From the NCBI RefSeq assembly GCF_007750855.1, contig NZ_CP036291.1, positions 310,001 to 374,000 on the forward strand: a stretch of 64,000 nt of DNA. Direction: 5' to 3'. Positions 35,969-44,949 of the stretch are shown here, in pieces. This DNA is from Pirellulimonas nuda. GTDB taxonomy: Bacteria; Planctomycetota; Planctomycetia; Pirellulales; Lacipirellulaceae. A model generated the notes under the pieces. The model had not been told where the DNA came from. It ran no database searches and saw nothing but the letters and a program-made list of their open reading frames with translations. A program made the translations under genes and the position numbers. Position 1 is the stretch's first letter. Every line of letters starts with the position of its first letter.

Positions 35969-37297
35969 TTAATTGGATCCCGTGATCCGGTCTGCGATCT
36001 TCTCCGGAGGTTTGTCTTCTTTCACCCCTAGCAGCCTCACGGCCGCGTCGGGGCGCAATCGTTCGTTGCCCTGCACGACGACCAACGCGCCGGGCTCGAC
36101 GGGGCCGATGACCTGGATCCACTCGCCTTGGGCGACCCCCAGCTCGACGGGCGCCGGCTGGATTTTTCCTTCGTCTCCTTGCTTCGTGGCGCCGGCGACG
36201 ATCATCACCATCGGCCTGGGGCCCCCCAGCACGATCGCGTCCTTGGGGACCATCAGCGCCAACTGCTGCCTGCCGACCGGGAGCGCCGCCCGGGCGTACA
36301 TGCCGGCCTGGATCAGCGGGCCCGACGGGCCGATCTCGTTCTGCACGCGCACCTTGACCGGGAACGTGCGGCTCCGCGCGTCGGCCTGCGGCACCACCGA
36401 CTGCACCTTGCCGACGAACACGCGGTCGGGGAGCGCGGGGATCTCTACCCGCACATCGCCCCCCACCTTGATGAACGGCACGCTCTGCTCAACCACCTGC
36501 ACGACCACGTCTACCTCGTCCATGGCGGCTACCTCGGCCACGGGGTCGCCCTGGTTCACCCACTGACCCGCTTCGGTGTGTTCTTTGACCACGTAGCCGG
36601 GGAAGCGGGAGATGATGGTGTGCTTCTTGATCTGATCGGACAGCTTCTCGGCGACCGCTTGTTGGAAAGCGACCTGCGCGCGGGCCTGGGCGATGGCCTC
36701 GACCCGCGGGCCGGCGACCGCCAGCTCGTGCTGGGCCTTCATGTCGAGGTAGGTCTCGCGGGCCTCGACCTCCGCGGCGCGGGCTTCTTGAAGGTCGTCT
36801 TCGGTCACGGCGCCGCGCGTGCGGTACACGCTCTCGATGCGGTCGAGGCTCGCGCGGCGGAACTCGCCGCGCGCCTTGGCCGCGGCCATGCGGGCCCGCA
36901 TCTGCTCGATCTCTTCCTTGCGGGTGCCGTTCTCCAGCTCGGCGAGCTGCTGCCGGCGGAGCTCCAGCTCGGCCTCGGCCGAGGCCAGCTCCAGCGAGAT
37001 CGTCTCGGTCAGCAGTTGGGCGAGCTTCTCGCCCGATTCGACGCGGTCCCCTTCTTCGACCGGGAACTCGATCACCCGCCCCGACACGGCGCTGCCGATC
37101 GTGGCGAGCTTGCTCGGCATCACGGTGCCGACAAACGTCTGCGCGGCGGTGACGGTGCGCTCGGCGACCTTGGCGGCCACTACGGGCGCCGGACCCATGC
37201 CGGGCTGGGCGTACGCGGCGGCGGCCCCGAGGGCGATCGTCGCCACGGGGCCAAGCGCGACCCAACTATGCCGCAGTGGGCGACGTGGAGCTGACAT
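35969..37297 (-). CDS. RND efflux adaptor (membrane fusion protein)
   Basis: A 442-residue periplasmic adaptor of the HlyD/AcrA type. An N-terminal signal/anchor (WVALGPVATIALGAAAAYAQ) is followed by the first lipoyl-like half (TVMPSKLATIGSAVSGRVIE), a long helical hairpin (residues ~105-215), the second lipoyl half (IISRFPGYVVKEHTEAGQWV), and beta-barrel and membrane-proximal domains (ADARSRTFPVKVRVQN). It links the RND pump at 32036 to an outer-membrane channel. Its start overlaps the end of the marR gene by 32 bases, so translation is probably coupled. Confidence 0.92.
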   Translation of the reverse strand: MSAPRRPLRHSWVALGPVATIALGAAAAYAQPGMGPAPVVAAKVAERTVTAAQTFVGTVMPSKLATIGSAVSGRVIEFPVEEGDRVESGEKLAQLLTETISLELASAEAELELRRQQLAELENGTRKEEIEQMRARMAAAKARGEFRRASLDRIESVYRTRGAVTEDDLQEARAAEVEARETYLDMKAQHELAVAGPRVEAIAQARAQVAFQQAVAEKLSDQIKKHTIISRFPGYVVKEHTEAGQWVNQGDPVAEVAAMDEVDVVVQVVEQSVPFIKVGGDVRVEIPALPDRVFVGKVQSVVPQADARSRTFPVKVRVQNEIGPSGPLIQAGMYARAALPVGRQQLALMVPKDAIVLGGPRPMVMIVAGATKQGDEGKIQPAPVELGVAQGEWIQVIGPVEPGALVVVQGNERLRPDAAVRLLGVKEDKPPEKIADRITGSN

Positions 37298-37712
37298 TCT
37301 GGTGTACCTTTTGAAGCAGGGTCTTGAGTTGAGCCACCTCGCTGGTGGAGAGGCCCTTGGCGGCCTGGGCGCGGACCTCGCGGGCGCAGCCGGCCACCTT
37401 CTCCCAGATCGCCTCCGCGGGGGGGAGCGGGTAGATCAGCTTCCGCCGGCGGTCGTCCGGGCAACCCCGCCGCTCGACCAGGCCGGCCAGTTCCATGCGG
37501 TTCAGGACACCGACCAGGCTTGGGGGTTCGATCAACATGCGACCGCACAGGGCTTTTTGTGTCTGCGGGCCGTCCAGTTCGAGGTAGCCCAGCACCTGGG
37601 CCTGACGGTAGGTGATGCCGTGGGGCGCCAGCTTTTCGGTGATCGCCCGGGCAAACCCTTGGTTGGCGATCGCGATCCAGTAGCCGATGCTGTCTTCGAA
37701 TTCGTACCGCAT
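37266..37712 (-). CDS. MarR-family transcriptional regulator
   Basis: A 148-residue winged-helix regulator from the ATG at 37712. Helices: dimerisation (SIGYWIAIANQGFARAI), recognition region (QTQKALCGRMLIEPPSLVGV), wing with DDRRRKLIYPL (the typical Asp-x-Arg of MarR). It heads the efflux operon and overlaps the adaptor gene, so it most likely represses its own operon until a pump substrate binds. A Cys in the recognition helix region (ALCGRM) could sense redox state, but this is guesswork. Confidence 0.9.
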   Translation of the reverse strand: MRYEFEDSIGYWIAIANQGFARAITEKLAPHGITYRQAQVLGYLELDGPQTQKALCGRMLIEPPSLVGVLNRMELAGLVERRGCPDDRRRKLIYPLPPAEAIWEKVAGCAREVRAQAAKGLSTSEVAQLKTLLQKVHQNVSSTSPTAA

Positions 37713-37745
37713 GCCGGATCACTTCATTTAGTTAGCTTGTTAATT

Positions 37746-37773
37746 AGTTTAGACAGCCTCGCTAGAATGGCAA
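37746..37773 (-). promoter_or_regulatory. Probable promoter of the marR-efflux operon
   Basis: On the minus strand TTGCCA (37773-37768) and TAAACT (37751-37746) are 16 bases apart, resembling -35 and -10 boxes. Just downstream lies an AT-rich stretch with TTAGTTAG and TTAATTAG direct repeats, a plausible MarR site, before the ATG at 37712. Confidence 0.4.
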
Positions 37774-37827
37774 TCCAAGCAGGGCAGGCAGCGCCGCTGC
37801 CCAAACCGTCGCTCCTGAGTATACGAA

Positions 37828-37910
37828 CAGCGGGCGGGCTCCGCCCCGTCGGGGGGATCCGATCGGTGCTTGGTTTGAGACGCGTCGACGGGGCGGCGCC
37901 CGTGGGCTAG
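37828..37910. repeat. Family F element in the divergent efflux region
   Basis: GCGGGCGGGCTCCGCCCCGT at the left pairs with CGACGGGGCGGCGCCCG at the right, ending in CTAG. It separates the marR operon from the metal-efflux operon. Confidence 0.7.
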
Positions 37911-37993
37911 TGGCTCTCTTCTGTGTGATTTCGCTTACTGGTCCGACGCAATCGCTCTGGCTGCCCGGTCCTGCCCCAGCATATACTCGTTGT

Positions 37994-38386
37994 ATGCGGT
38001 TTACTGCCTCACCCATCGCCTCGTGCTTGTTGACGGCGGCCCTCGTCTATCAGATGGGGGTCTGCCCGTGCGGCTGCGATGAGCACAACGTGTGGCTAGA
38101 GGCCGTCCGAGCCGCCGTGGGCGACCAGGACACCCATTCCCACCCGCCGACCGACACGCCGGCGTTCGATCACGCCCACTGCGGGTGCGCCCCGCAGGCC
38201 GCGTATTGCTCGGCGGTGCGGGTGGCCGCCGACCAGCAGGTTTCCGTCTGCTGCTTCGCCGCTGCCGGAACCCACGGCGGCGACCCCCTTGCGCCGACCC
38301 TACCGGGCGCTTCGATCAGCGATTTCGGCGACCCTCTTCAAGACGCGCCCACGCTGCGCGCGCAACTGCAGGTCTACCGGATCTGA
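37994..38386 (+). CDS. Exported Cys/His-rich small protein of a metal-efflux operon
   Basis: A 130-residue product from the ATG at 37994. An N-terminal hydrophobic segment (ASPIASCLLTAALVYQMGV) is followed by CPCGCDEHN, then DTHSHPP, FDHAHCGCAP and VCCF, giving ten cysteines or so and many His in the mature part. This suggests metal or thiol chemistry outside the cytoplasm. It is the first gene of a three-gene set with an adaptor (38466) and a heavy-metal RND pump (40014), so a metal-binding chaperone is a fair guess. Family not recognised. Confidence 0.65.
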   Translation: MRFTASPIASCLLTAALVYQMGVCPCGCDEHNVWLEAVRAAVGDQDTHSHPPTDTPAFDHAHCGCAPQAAYCSAVRVAADQQVSVCCFAAAGTHGGDPLAPTLPGASISDFGDPLQDAPTLRAQLQVYRI

Positions 38387-38465
38387 GCCCCGCACCGGCT
38401 GCTTCTTCTCTTGCAGACGCTGCGTGATTGGCCCCGATCCCTCCCTTAGAACCTGCGGTTCCGTG

Positions 38466-39899
38466 ATGCGCATTGTGCTCTCTTTGTTGGCTTGTTTGGT
38501 GGTCGGCCTCGCCGCGGGGCTGTGGTTCCGGCCGGCGCTCGACGGGTGGCGGGGGGCGCAAGAGGTCGCCGCCCCTGAGGACGATCACGAAGACCACGCC
38601 GAGCCGTTCATCGGCCTCTCCCAGGCGGCGTACGAAACGCTCGGCATCCGGTTGCAGACGCTGGCCCCCGAGCCCTACGACGTGACGATCCGCCTCCCGG
38701 CAGAGGTGGTGGAGCTGCCGGGCCTCAGCGCCGGCAAGCTCGCCTCGCCGGTGGCCGGCGTGGTGACCGACGTGCTGGCCATGCCCGGCATGACGGTAGA
38801 GCCGGGCGACGCGCTCTTTGTGGTCCGCGTGATCGACGAACGCGTGATCGAGGCCCAGCTTGAGCTGCTCACCGCGTTGACCCGGCTCGAGAACGTAGAA
38901 TCGGAGCTGTCGCGTCTGGGCCCGCTCGCCCAGTCGGGCGCCGTGGCCCAACGCAGGCCGCTGGAGCTGGAGTACGAGAAACGCGAGCTGAGCGGGCAGA
39001 TCGACCGCCTGTCGCAGGAGCTGATCGTCCGCGGCCTGCCGGCCGAGCAGTTGGAGAAGCTGCGCAGCGAGCGGACGCTGCAAGACCGGCTGGTCGTGAG
39101 GCTCCCCGCGCCGCAGCAGCAGGCAGAACAAGCGACCGCCATGGCGGTGCGCCCGGCGTCGTGGACCGAGGCGGACCGCCCATCTGGGGAATCGACCGTC
39201 GAGACGCTGCTGGTCACCCCGGGCCAGGCCGTGGCGCGGGGCGACGCGTTGTGCGAGCTGGCGCACCACAGGCAGCTTTACCTAGCGGCCCGCGCGTTCG
39301 CGGACGAGGTAGACCAGCTCTCCCAGGCGGCCGAGGCGGGGCAGACGGTCACCGCCGAGTTTGTCGCCGCGGGGGGGGGACGCGAGCTCCGCCCGGGGCT
39401 TCCGATCCGCTACGTGGCGGGGCACGTCGACCCCGAGACGCAGACCTACCTGGCCTACGTGGCGCTCCCCAACGAGCTGTTGCGCGAAACCCGCGACGCC
39501 CAGGGTCGGCGCTACCGCACCTGGCGGTACAAGGTGGGCCAGCGGGCCCACGTGCGGGCGCCGGTGCGGCGGATCGAGGGGGGCTTTGTGCTCCCCCCCG
39601 AGGCGGTCGCCACCGACGGCCCCGAGCCGCTGGTGTTCCGCAAGCCAACCTTCCAAGAGCACGCCGCCCACGCCGCGGAAGAAGCCGCCGCGGGGCACGA
39701 CCACGTCGAGCCTTATATCGAGTTCTTGCCGGTCCCCGTGACCGTGCTGCACCGCGACGCCCACCGCGTGGTCGTGGCGCCGGGCGACCTGCTGCGGGCC
39801 GGCTCCCAAACCGCGGCGACCGGCGCCTACCCGCTGTACCTGGCGTTCAAGTCGCAGCAAGAAGGCGGCGGGGGGCATCATCATGACCACGATCATTGA
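38466..39899 (+). CDS. Heavy-metal efflux adaptor with His-rich termini
   Basis: A 477-residue adaptor of the CusB/CzcB kind. Signal/anchor MRIVLSLLACLVVGLAAGLW is followed by a His/Asp-rich stretch (EDDHEDHAEP), the lipoyl-type KLASPVAGVVTDVLAMPGM, a helical hairpin (residues ~130-215), and later barrel domains. The C-terminus GGGGHHHDHDH is a likely metal-binding tail, and HAAHAAEEAAAGHDHVEP is a third His cluster. It should connect the pump at 40014 with an outer-membrane channel. The start is the ATG at 38466; a GTG three bases earlier is possible. Confidence 0.88.
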   Translation: MRIVLSLLACLVVGLAAGLWFRPALDGWRGAQEVAAPEDDHEDHAEPFIGLSQAAYETLGIRLQTLAPEPYDVTIRLPAEVVELPGLSAGKLASPVAGVVTDVLAMPGMTVEPGDALFVVRVIDERVIEAQLELLTALTRLENVESELSRLGPLAQSGAVAQRRPLELEYEKRELSGQIDRLSQELIVRGLPAEQLEKLRSERTLQDRLVVRLPAPQQQAEQATAMAVRPASWTEADRPSGESTVETLLVTPGQAVARGDALCELAHHRQLYLAARAFADEVDQLSQAAEAGQTVTAEFVAAGGGRELRPGLPIRYVAGHVDPETQTYLAYVALPNELLRETRDAQGRRYRTWRYKVGQRAHVRAPVRRIEGGFVLPPEAVATDGPEPLVFRKPTFQEHAAHAAEEAAAGHDHVEPYIEFLPVPVTVLHRDAHRVVVAPGDLLRAGSQTAATGAYPLYLAFKSQQEGGGGHHHDHDH

Positions 39900-39915
39900 G
39901 GGAGGGGCGAGGGAC

Positions 39916-40009
39916 GAGTGATGAGTGATGAGTGATGAGTGATGAGTGATGAGTGAACCTCTTTCCTAACGACTAACACCTAAAACCTAAAACCCAAAAC
40001 CTAACACCT
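39916..40009. repeat. Heptanucleotide repeats between adaptor and pump genes
   Basis: GAGTGAT is repeated 5.9 times from 39916 to 39956. A second heptamer-like run (AACACCTAAAACCTAAAACC onward) spans 39973-40009 just before the pump ATG. Both could change length by slippage. Confidence 0.9.
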
Positions 40010-40013
40010 CTTC

Positions 40014-43000
40014 ATGCTCAACCGCGTTATCCAGGCTTCGCTCGACAACCGCCTGCTGGTGCTGGCCGGCGCCGTGGCGGTGTTGGTGATGGGGGCGTTG
40101 GCGGCGCTGCGGCTCCCCATCGACGTGCTCCCCGACCTCACCCGCCCGCGCGTGGTGCTGATCACCGAGGCGCACGGCATGGCCCCCGAGGAGGTCGAGC
40201 GGCTGGTGACGTTCCCGATCGAGACCGCCGTGAACGGCGCCAGCGGCGTGATCGCGGTGCGCTCCAATTCCGACATCGGGCTGTCGGTGGTGAACGTGGA
40301 ATTCGAGTGGGGGACCAACATCTACACCGCCCGGCAGATCGTGCAGGAGCGGATCGCCACGGTCGCGTCGCAGCTCCCCGAAGACGCCCAGCCGCAGTTG
40401 GGGCCCATCAGCTCGCTGCTGGGTCAGATCCAGATGATCGGCGTCTGGAGCAACTCGGGCGACACCTCGCCGCTGGAGCTGCGGACGCTCGCCGACTGGC
40501 AGATCCGCACCCGGCTGCTGGCGATCCCCGGCGTGTCGCAGGTGATCACGATGGGGGGGGGCCGCAAGCAGTACCAGGTGCTGGTGGACCTGCACGCGAT
40601 GCACGAGCACGAGGTGTCGCTGCACCAAGTGGAGCAGGCGCTGCGGGAAAGCAACCTGAACGTCACCGGCGGGTACGTCGACCGGGGCGCCCGCTCGATG
40701 CAGGTCCGCGGCCTGGGGCGGGTGCAGTCCATCGAAGACATCGAGCAGGTGGTGGTGCGCGCCGGCGGCGAACGCCCGGTGCTGGTGCGCAACATCGCCC
40801 GCGTGGTCGAGGGCGCCCAGGTCAAGCGGGGCGACTCGTCCGTCAACGGCCGGCCCGCGGTGGTGATCACCGTGCAGAAGCAGCCCGGCGCCGACACCCG
40901 CCGGCTGACCGAGGCCATCAACCAAGCGATCGCCGCGCTGCGTCCGTCGCTCCCCGACGACGTGGTGGTCGACCCCACCATCTACCAGCAGCGGGAGTTC
41001 ATCGACTTCGGCGTCGCGAACGTGGTCGAGGCGCTGCGCGACGGCTCGGTGCTGGTGGTGGTCGTGCTGCTGCTGTTCTTGATGAACCTGCGGACCACGT
41101 TTATCACCCTCACGGCGATCCCCCTCTCGGTGCTCGCCACGGCGCTGGTGTTCCGCTGGATGGGGCTGTCGATCAACGTGATGACGCTGGGGGGCATCGC
41201 GGTGGCGCTGGGCGAGCTGGTCGACGACGCCATCGTCGACGTTGAGAACATCCTCCGCCGGCTCAAGGAGAACGCGCTGCTGCCAGAGCCACGCCACCCG
41301 CTACGCGTGATCTACCAGGCCAGCAGCGAGGTCCGCGGCGCCATCGTGGTGAGCACCGGCATGGTGATCCTGGTGTTCGCGCCGCTGTTCGCGCTCTCGG
41401 GCATCGAGGGGCGGATGTTCAGCCCGCTGGGGGTGGCCTACGTGGTGAGCATCCTGGCGTCGATGGCCGTGTCGCTGACGGTCACCCCCGTGCTCTCCTA
41501 CTACCTGCTCCCCAAGGCCAAGAGCACCACGCACGGCGACGGCCCCCTGCTGCGGGGGCTCAAGCGTCTGGCCGCGCCGGTGGTGCGGGCCAGCATGACG
41601 CGCAGCGGGCTGACGCTGGCCGGCGGGGCGACGCTGCTGCTGCTGGCGGCCAGCGTGGTAGAGATGGCCAAGATGGGCAAGAACTTCCTCCCCCCGTTCG
41701 ACGAGGGCGCGGCGCAGGTGAACCTGTTCACCGAGCCGAGCGCCTCGCTGGAGGCCATGCGCCGGCTCAGCGCGGTGGCCGACCGTAAGTTCAGCGAGCT
41801 GCTGGCCACGCCCGAAGACCCCACCGCGCCGCTGCTCTCCTTCACCTGCCGCACCGGGCGTGCCGAGATGGACGAGCACGTGATGGGGGTGAACGTCAGC
41901 GAGTACGTGATGACCCTCAACCCCAAGAGCGAGCTGAGCCGAGAGGAGCTGATCGAGGCGCTCGGCGAAGCCGCAGAAGGCGTGCCCGGCGTCGAGCACG
42001 AGGTAGAGCAGCCCATCGCCCACCTGATCAGCCACATGCTCTCGGGCGTGACCGCGCAAATCGCGATCAAGCTGTACGGCGACGACCTGGGCGAGCTGCG
42101 CGCCCAGGCGGAGTCGATCAAGGGCGCCATCCAGGACATCCCCGGCATCGCGCCGCCGGTAGTCGAGCAGCAGCAGCAGGTGCCGCAGCTCCGCGTCGAG
42201 CTGCGTCGCGACCAGCTCGCTACCTTCGGGCTCACGGCGGCGCGGGTGCTGGAGTTTGTCGAGACCGCCATGAACGGCCAGGTGGTGACGCAGGTGATCG
42301 AGGGGCAGCGGTCGTTCGACCTGCTGGTGCGGATGGAAGAGTCGTACCGGACGGACCCCGAGGCGCTCGGCCGCACGCCCATCGACCTGCCCGACGGCGG
42401 CGTCGTGCCGCTGTCGGAAGTGGCGCGGATCTACGAGGGCGCGGGGCCCAACACCATCTCGCGCGAAGACGCACGCCGGCGGATTGTGGTGCGTGTGAAC
42501 ACGGCCGGGCTCGACCTGGCCAGCGCGGTCCAGCAGATCGAGGCGCGGATCGCCGAGCGGGTCGACCTGCCCGAGGGCTACTTCATCGAGATGGGGGGGC
42601 AGTTCGAGGCGCAGCGGGAAGCGACCCAGCGGATCGGCTGGCTGAGCCTGGTCTCCATCGCCGCGGTGTTCGTGCTGCTGTACGGGGCGCTGGGGTCGGC
42701 GAGCCTGGTGTGGCAGGTGCTTGTGTCGCTGCCGGTGGCGCTGGTGGGGGGCGTGTGGGCGCTGGTGCTTACCGGGCAAGACTTCTCGGTCGCCGGCATG
42801 GTGGGCTTTATCTCGCTAGGGGGCATCGCGGCGCGCAACGGCCTGCTGCTGGTGGGCACCTACCTCGACCGGGGCCGCGAAGAGGGGCTCACCCAAGAAG
42901 TGATCGTCGCCGGCAGCCTCGACCGTCTGGCGCCGGTGCTGATGACCAGCCTCACCACGGGCCTGGGGCTGCTGCCGCTGGTGATCGGCGGCGACCAGCC

Positions 43001-43139
43001 GGGCAAGGAGATACTCTACCCGGTGGCGACCGTCATCCTCGGGGGGCTGGCCACCTCTACCGCGTGCGAGCTGCTGCTGCGCCCGGGGCTGTTCTGGTTC
43101 TTCACCCCCCGAAGCGTGTTCGGGATACGACGCGTGTGA
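40014..43139 (+). CDS. Heavy-metal RND efflux pump (CzcA/CusA type)
   Basis: A 1041-residue permease. It starts with the first membrane helix (NRLLVLAGAVAVLVMGALAAL) and RLPIDVLPDLTRPRV, the usual HME-RND opening. VALGELVDDAIVDVENI is the heavy-metal TM4 signature with its proton-relay acidic residues. Length and domain order are normal: two porter regions and twelve helices expected. It belongs with the adaptor at 38466 and the Cys/His-rich protein at 37994; the metal (Cu/Ag, Zn/Co/Cd) cannot be told. The upstream spacer holds tandem repeats that may affect translation. Confidence 0.94.
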   Translation: MLNRVIQASLDNRLLVLAGAVAVLVMGALAALRLPIDVLPDLTRPRVVLITEAHGMAPEEVERLVTFPIETAVNGASGVIAVRSNSDIGLSVVNVEFEWGTNIYTARQIVQERIATVASQLPEDAQPQLGPISSLLGQIQMIGVWSNSGDTSPLELRTLADWQIRTRLLAIPGVSQVITMGGGRKQYQVLVDLHAMHEHEVSLHQVEQALRESNLNVTGGYVDRGARSMQVRGLGRVQSIEDIEQVVVRAGGERPVLVRNIARVVEGAQVKRGDSSVNGRPAVVITVQKQPGADTRRLTEAINQAIAALRPSLPDDVVVDPTIYQQREFIDFGVANVVEALRDGSVLVVVVLLLFLMNLRTTFITLTAIPLSVLATALVFRWMGLSINVMTLGGIAVALGELVDDAIVDVENILRRLKENALLPEPRHPLRVIYQASSEVRGAIVVSTGMVILVFAPLFALSGIEGRMFSPLGVAYVVSILASMAVSLTVTPVLSYYLLPKAKSTTHGDGPLLRGLKRLAAPVVRASMTRSGLTLAGGATLLLLAASVVEMAKMGKNFLPPFDEGAAQVNLFTEPSASLEAMRRLSAVADRKFSELLATPEDPTAPLLSFTCRTGRAEMDEHVMGVNVSEYVMTLNPKSELSREELIEALGEAAEGVPGVEHEVEQPIAHLISHMLSGVTAQIAIKLYGDDLGELRAQAESIKGAIQDIPGIAPPVVEQQQQVPQLRVELRRDQLATFGLTAARVLEFVETAMNGQVVTQVIEGQRSFDLLVRMEESYRTDPEALGRTPIDLPDGGVVPLSEVARIYEGAGPNTISREDARRRIVVRVNTAGLDLASAVQQIEARIAERVDLPEGYFIEMGGQFEAQREATQRIGWLSLVSIAAVFVLLYGALGSASLVWQVLVSLPVALVGGVWALVLTGQDFSVAGMVGFISLGGIAARNGLLLVGTYLDRGREEGLTQEVIVAGSLDRLAPVLMTSLTTGLGLLPLVIGGDQPGKEILYPVATVILGGLATSTACELLLRPGLFWFFTPRSVFGIRRV

Positions 43140-43210
43140 AGCGGGGCGGCGCGCAAAGCGGCGCTGCAAGGTCGCGACGATCGGTTCCACGACGACGCAA
43201 TCCGCCAAAA

Positions 43211-43233
43211 GCTGCCGACCTAGGGTCGGCAGC
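43211..43233. repeat. Family G palindrome
   Basis: GCTGCCGACC and GGTCGGCAGC flank TAG. It is followed by CTATTGGGCGCGC, as in the copies at 52391 and 53224. It lies between convergent genes. Confidence 0.75.
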
Positions 43234-43294
43234 TATTGGGCGCGCGTAGCGCGTCAACAAGCAGGTCGCTGAGAGCCGACAGCTAAAAGCTTCC

Positions 43295-44743
43295 TTACGC
43301 TCCGATCTCGAAGCCCTTGCGCTGCTTGCGTGCGACGAACGATGTGGCTTGGTCGTCGCCGGTGAACTTCATGGCCGCGGGGTCGAACGTCAGCTTGCGG
43401 TTGAGCCGCAGCGCGATGTTCACCGCGTGGCAGACGTTCAGGTGGGCGTTGTGCGACGTGACGTCGGAGACGGTCTTGCCGCCGTTCTTCACGCACTCGA
43501 CAAAGTCGCCCATGTGGCTGGTCGGGGGCTTCTTGCCGTACAGCTTCTCTAGGGCGTCTTCGGGCAGCGGCTTCTCTTTGAGCTGGTCGACCGCCTTGCC
43601 GGTGAGCTTGCCGCGGTTGACAAACATCCGCCCCTCGGAGCCCTGGAACATGATGCCGTTGCCGAAGCCGAGGTCGGGCGCTTCGTCGCAGACGTCCAGC
43701 ACCAGGCCGTCGGCGAACGTCACCCGGCACTTGAACTTGGTGGCGCAGTTGAAGCGGTCGTGCACGGTCGGCATGCCGTTCTCGAACGGCACCGGGTGCT
43801 CCACCATCAGCGGATCGAGCGTGAAGGGCTTGTCGAGGGGGGGCTGGGTGGCCCACAGCGCGATGTCCACATGGTGGGCGCCCCAGTCGGTCAGCTTGCC
43901 GCCGGCGTACTCGTACCACCAGCGGAAGAAGTTGTGGGTGCGGCTGAAGGGGACCCCGGCGCCGTAGCCGGAGGTCTGGATCTTGGCGCCCGCGCAGTAG
44001 GGGACCACCGGCGTCTGGCCGAGCCAGGTCTGGAAGTCGAACTCGCGCGGCGCGTCGGTGGTGGGCAGCGGCGGGCAGGTCATCGAGCCGTCGATGCCGC
44101 AGGTGACGTGGTTGACCTTGCCGACGCGTCCGTCGCGGACGATCGCCGCGGCGTTGGCGAACCGCTTGCCGAAGTCGCTCCGCTGCTGCGTGCCGACCTG
44201 GAACACCCTGCCGGTTTCTCCCAGCACCTTCTCGATCGCGGCGCCCTCGGCGATGGTCAGCGTCAGCGGCTTCTCGCAGTAGACGTCCTTGCCGGCCCGC
44301 ATCGCCTCGATGGCCAGCTTGGTGTGCCAGTGGTCGGGGGTGGCGATCACCACGACGTCCAGGTCCGAGCGGTCGAGCACCCGGCGGTAGTCGCGGCAGT
44401 GCTCGATCCCCATCGGGTAGCGATGGGTGTTGTGGGCGTCCATGGCCGACTGCAGGCCGCGGCCTAGCTGCACGTCGTCCAGGTCGCACACCACCGCGGC
44501 GGGGCCGAACTGCGTGGCGCCGTTGATGAGCTCGTGGAAGCGGATGCCGCAGCCGATGAACCCGGCGACGACCTGATCGTTAGGCCCGGGCCGCTTGGCG
44601 CCCGACTGCCGCGACCCCGCCGGCTGGGCGCCGGCCGGCGCCGCCATCGCGGCCAGCCCCATCCCCGCCAACCCCGCGGTAGCCGAGGCGGCGCCCAAGA
44701 AACGACGGCGGGAGACGTGATCGATCGGGGCGCTGGGGTCCAT
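43295..44743 (-). CDS. Tat-exported Gfo/Idh/MocA family oxidoreductase
   Basis: A 482-residue protein from the ATG at 44743, with AAGAGG six bases upstream. A Tat signal is visible ([14 protein letters not shown]), so it is exported folded with its cofactor. The Rossmann fold has [32 protein letters not shown] and [12 protein letters not shown] are the family's NAD(P) and catalytic-Lys signatures (EKP). [14 protein letters not shown] is the usual second-domain motif. It is a sugar or cyclitol dehydrogenase-type enzyme of unknown substrate; many copies occur in Planctomycetes genomes. Inositol synthase at 53328 is the only clue to a possible substrate, and a weak one. Confidence 0.9.
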   Translation of the reverse strand: MDPSAPIDHVSRRRFLGAASATAGLAGMGLAAMAAPAGAQPAGSRQSGAKRPGPNDQVVAGFIGCGIRFHELINGATQFGPAAVVCDLDDVQLGRGLQSAMDAHNTHRYPMGIEHCRDYRRVLDRSDLDVVVIATPDHWHTKLAIEAMRAGKDVYCEKPLTLTIAEGAAIEKVLGETGRVFQVGTQQRSDFGKRFANAAAIVRDGRVGKVNHVTCGIDGSMTCPPLPTTDAPREFDFQTWLGQTPVVPYCAGAKIQTSGYGAGVPFSRTHNFFRWWYEYAGGKLTDWGAHHVDIALWATQPPLDKPFTLDPLMVEHPVPFENGMPTVHDRFNCATKFKCRVTFADGLVLDVCDEAPDLGFGNGIMFQGSEGRMFVNRGKLTGKAVDQLKEKPLPEDALEKLYGKKPPTSHMGDFVECVKNGGKTVSDVTSHNAHLNVCHAVNIALRLNRKLTFDPAAMKFTGDDQATSFVARKQRKGFEIGA

Positions 44744-44866
44744 CAGGGGCCTCTTGAGATAGAGTCGTTGAGAAGCAGCTTCACGCAGAATCCGTATGTT
44801 GCGCAATCGCGGGTCAGAAGTCCAGCAGCGCGTGGCCAGAGTCAACGGAATCCATCGGAACCCACC

Positions 44867-44949
44867 CTAGCCGACGGGCTCCGCCCCGTCGGGGCGCCGG
44901 ATGGACGCGTCTACTTCCTCACCCCGACGGGGCGGGGCCCGCCGGCTAG
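44867..44949. repeat. Family F palindrome providing the MMPL stop
   Basis: CTAGCCGACGGGCTCCGCCC at the left pairs with GGGCGGGGCCCGCCGGCTAG at the right. Both ends are CTAG. On the minus strand the terminal TAG is the stop codon of the MMPL gene (44948-44946). Confidence 0.85.
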
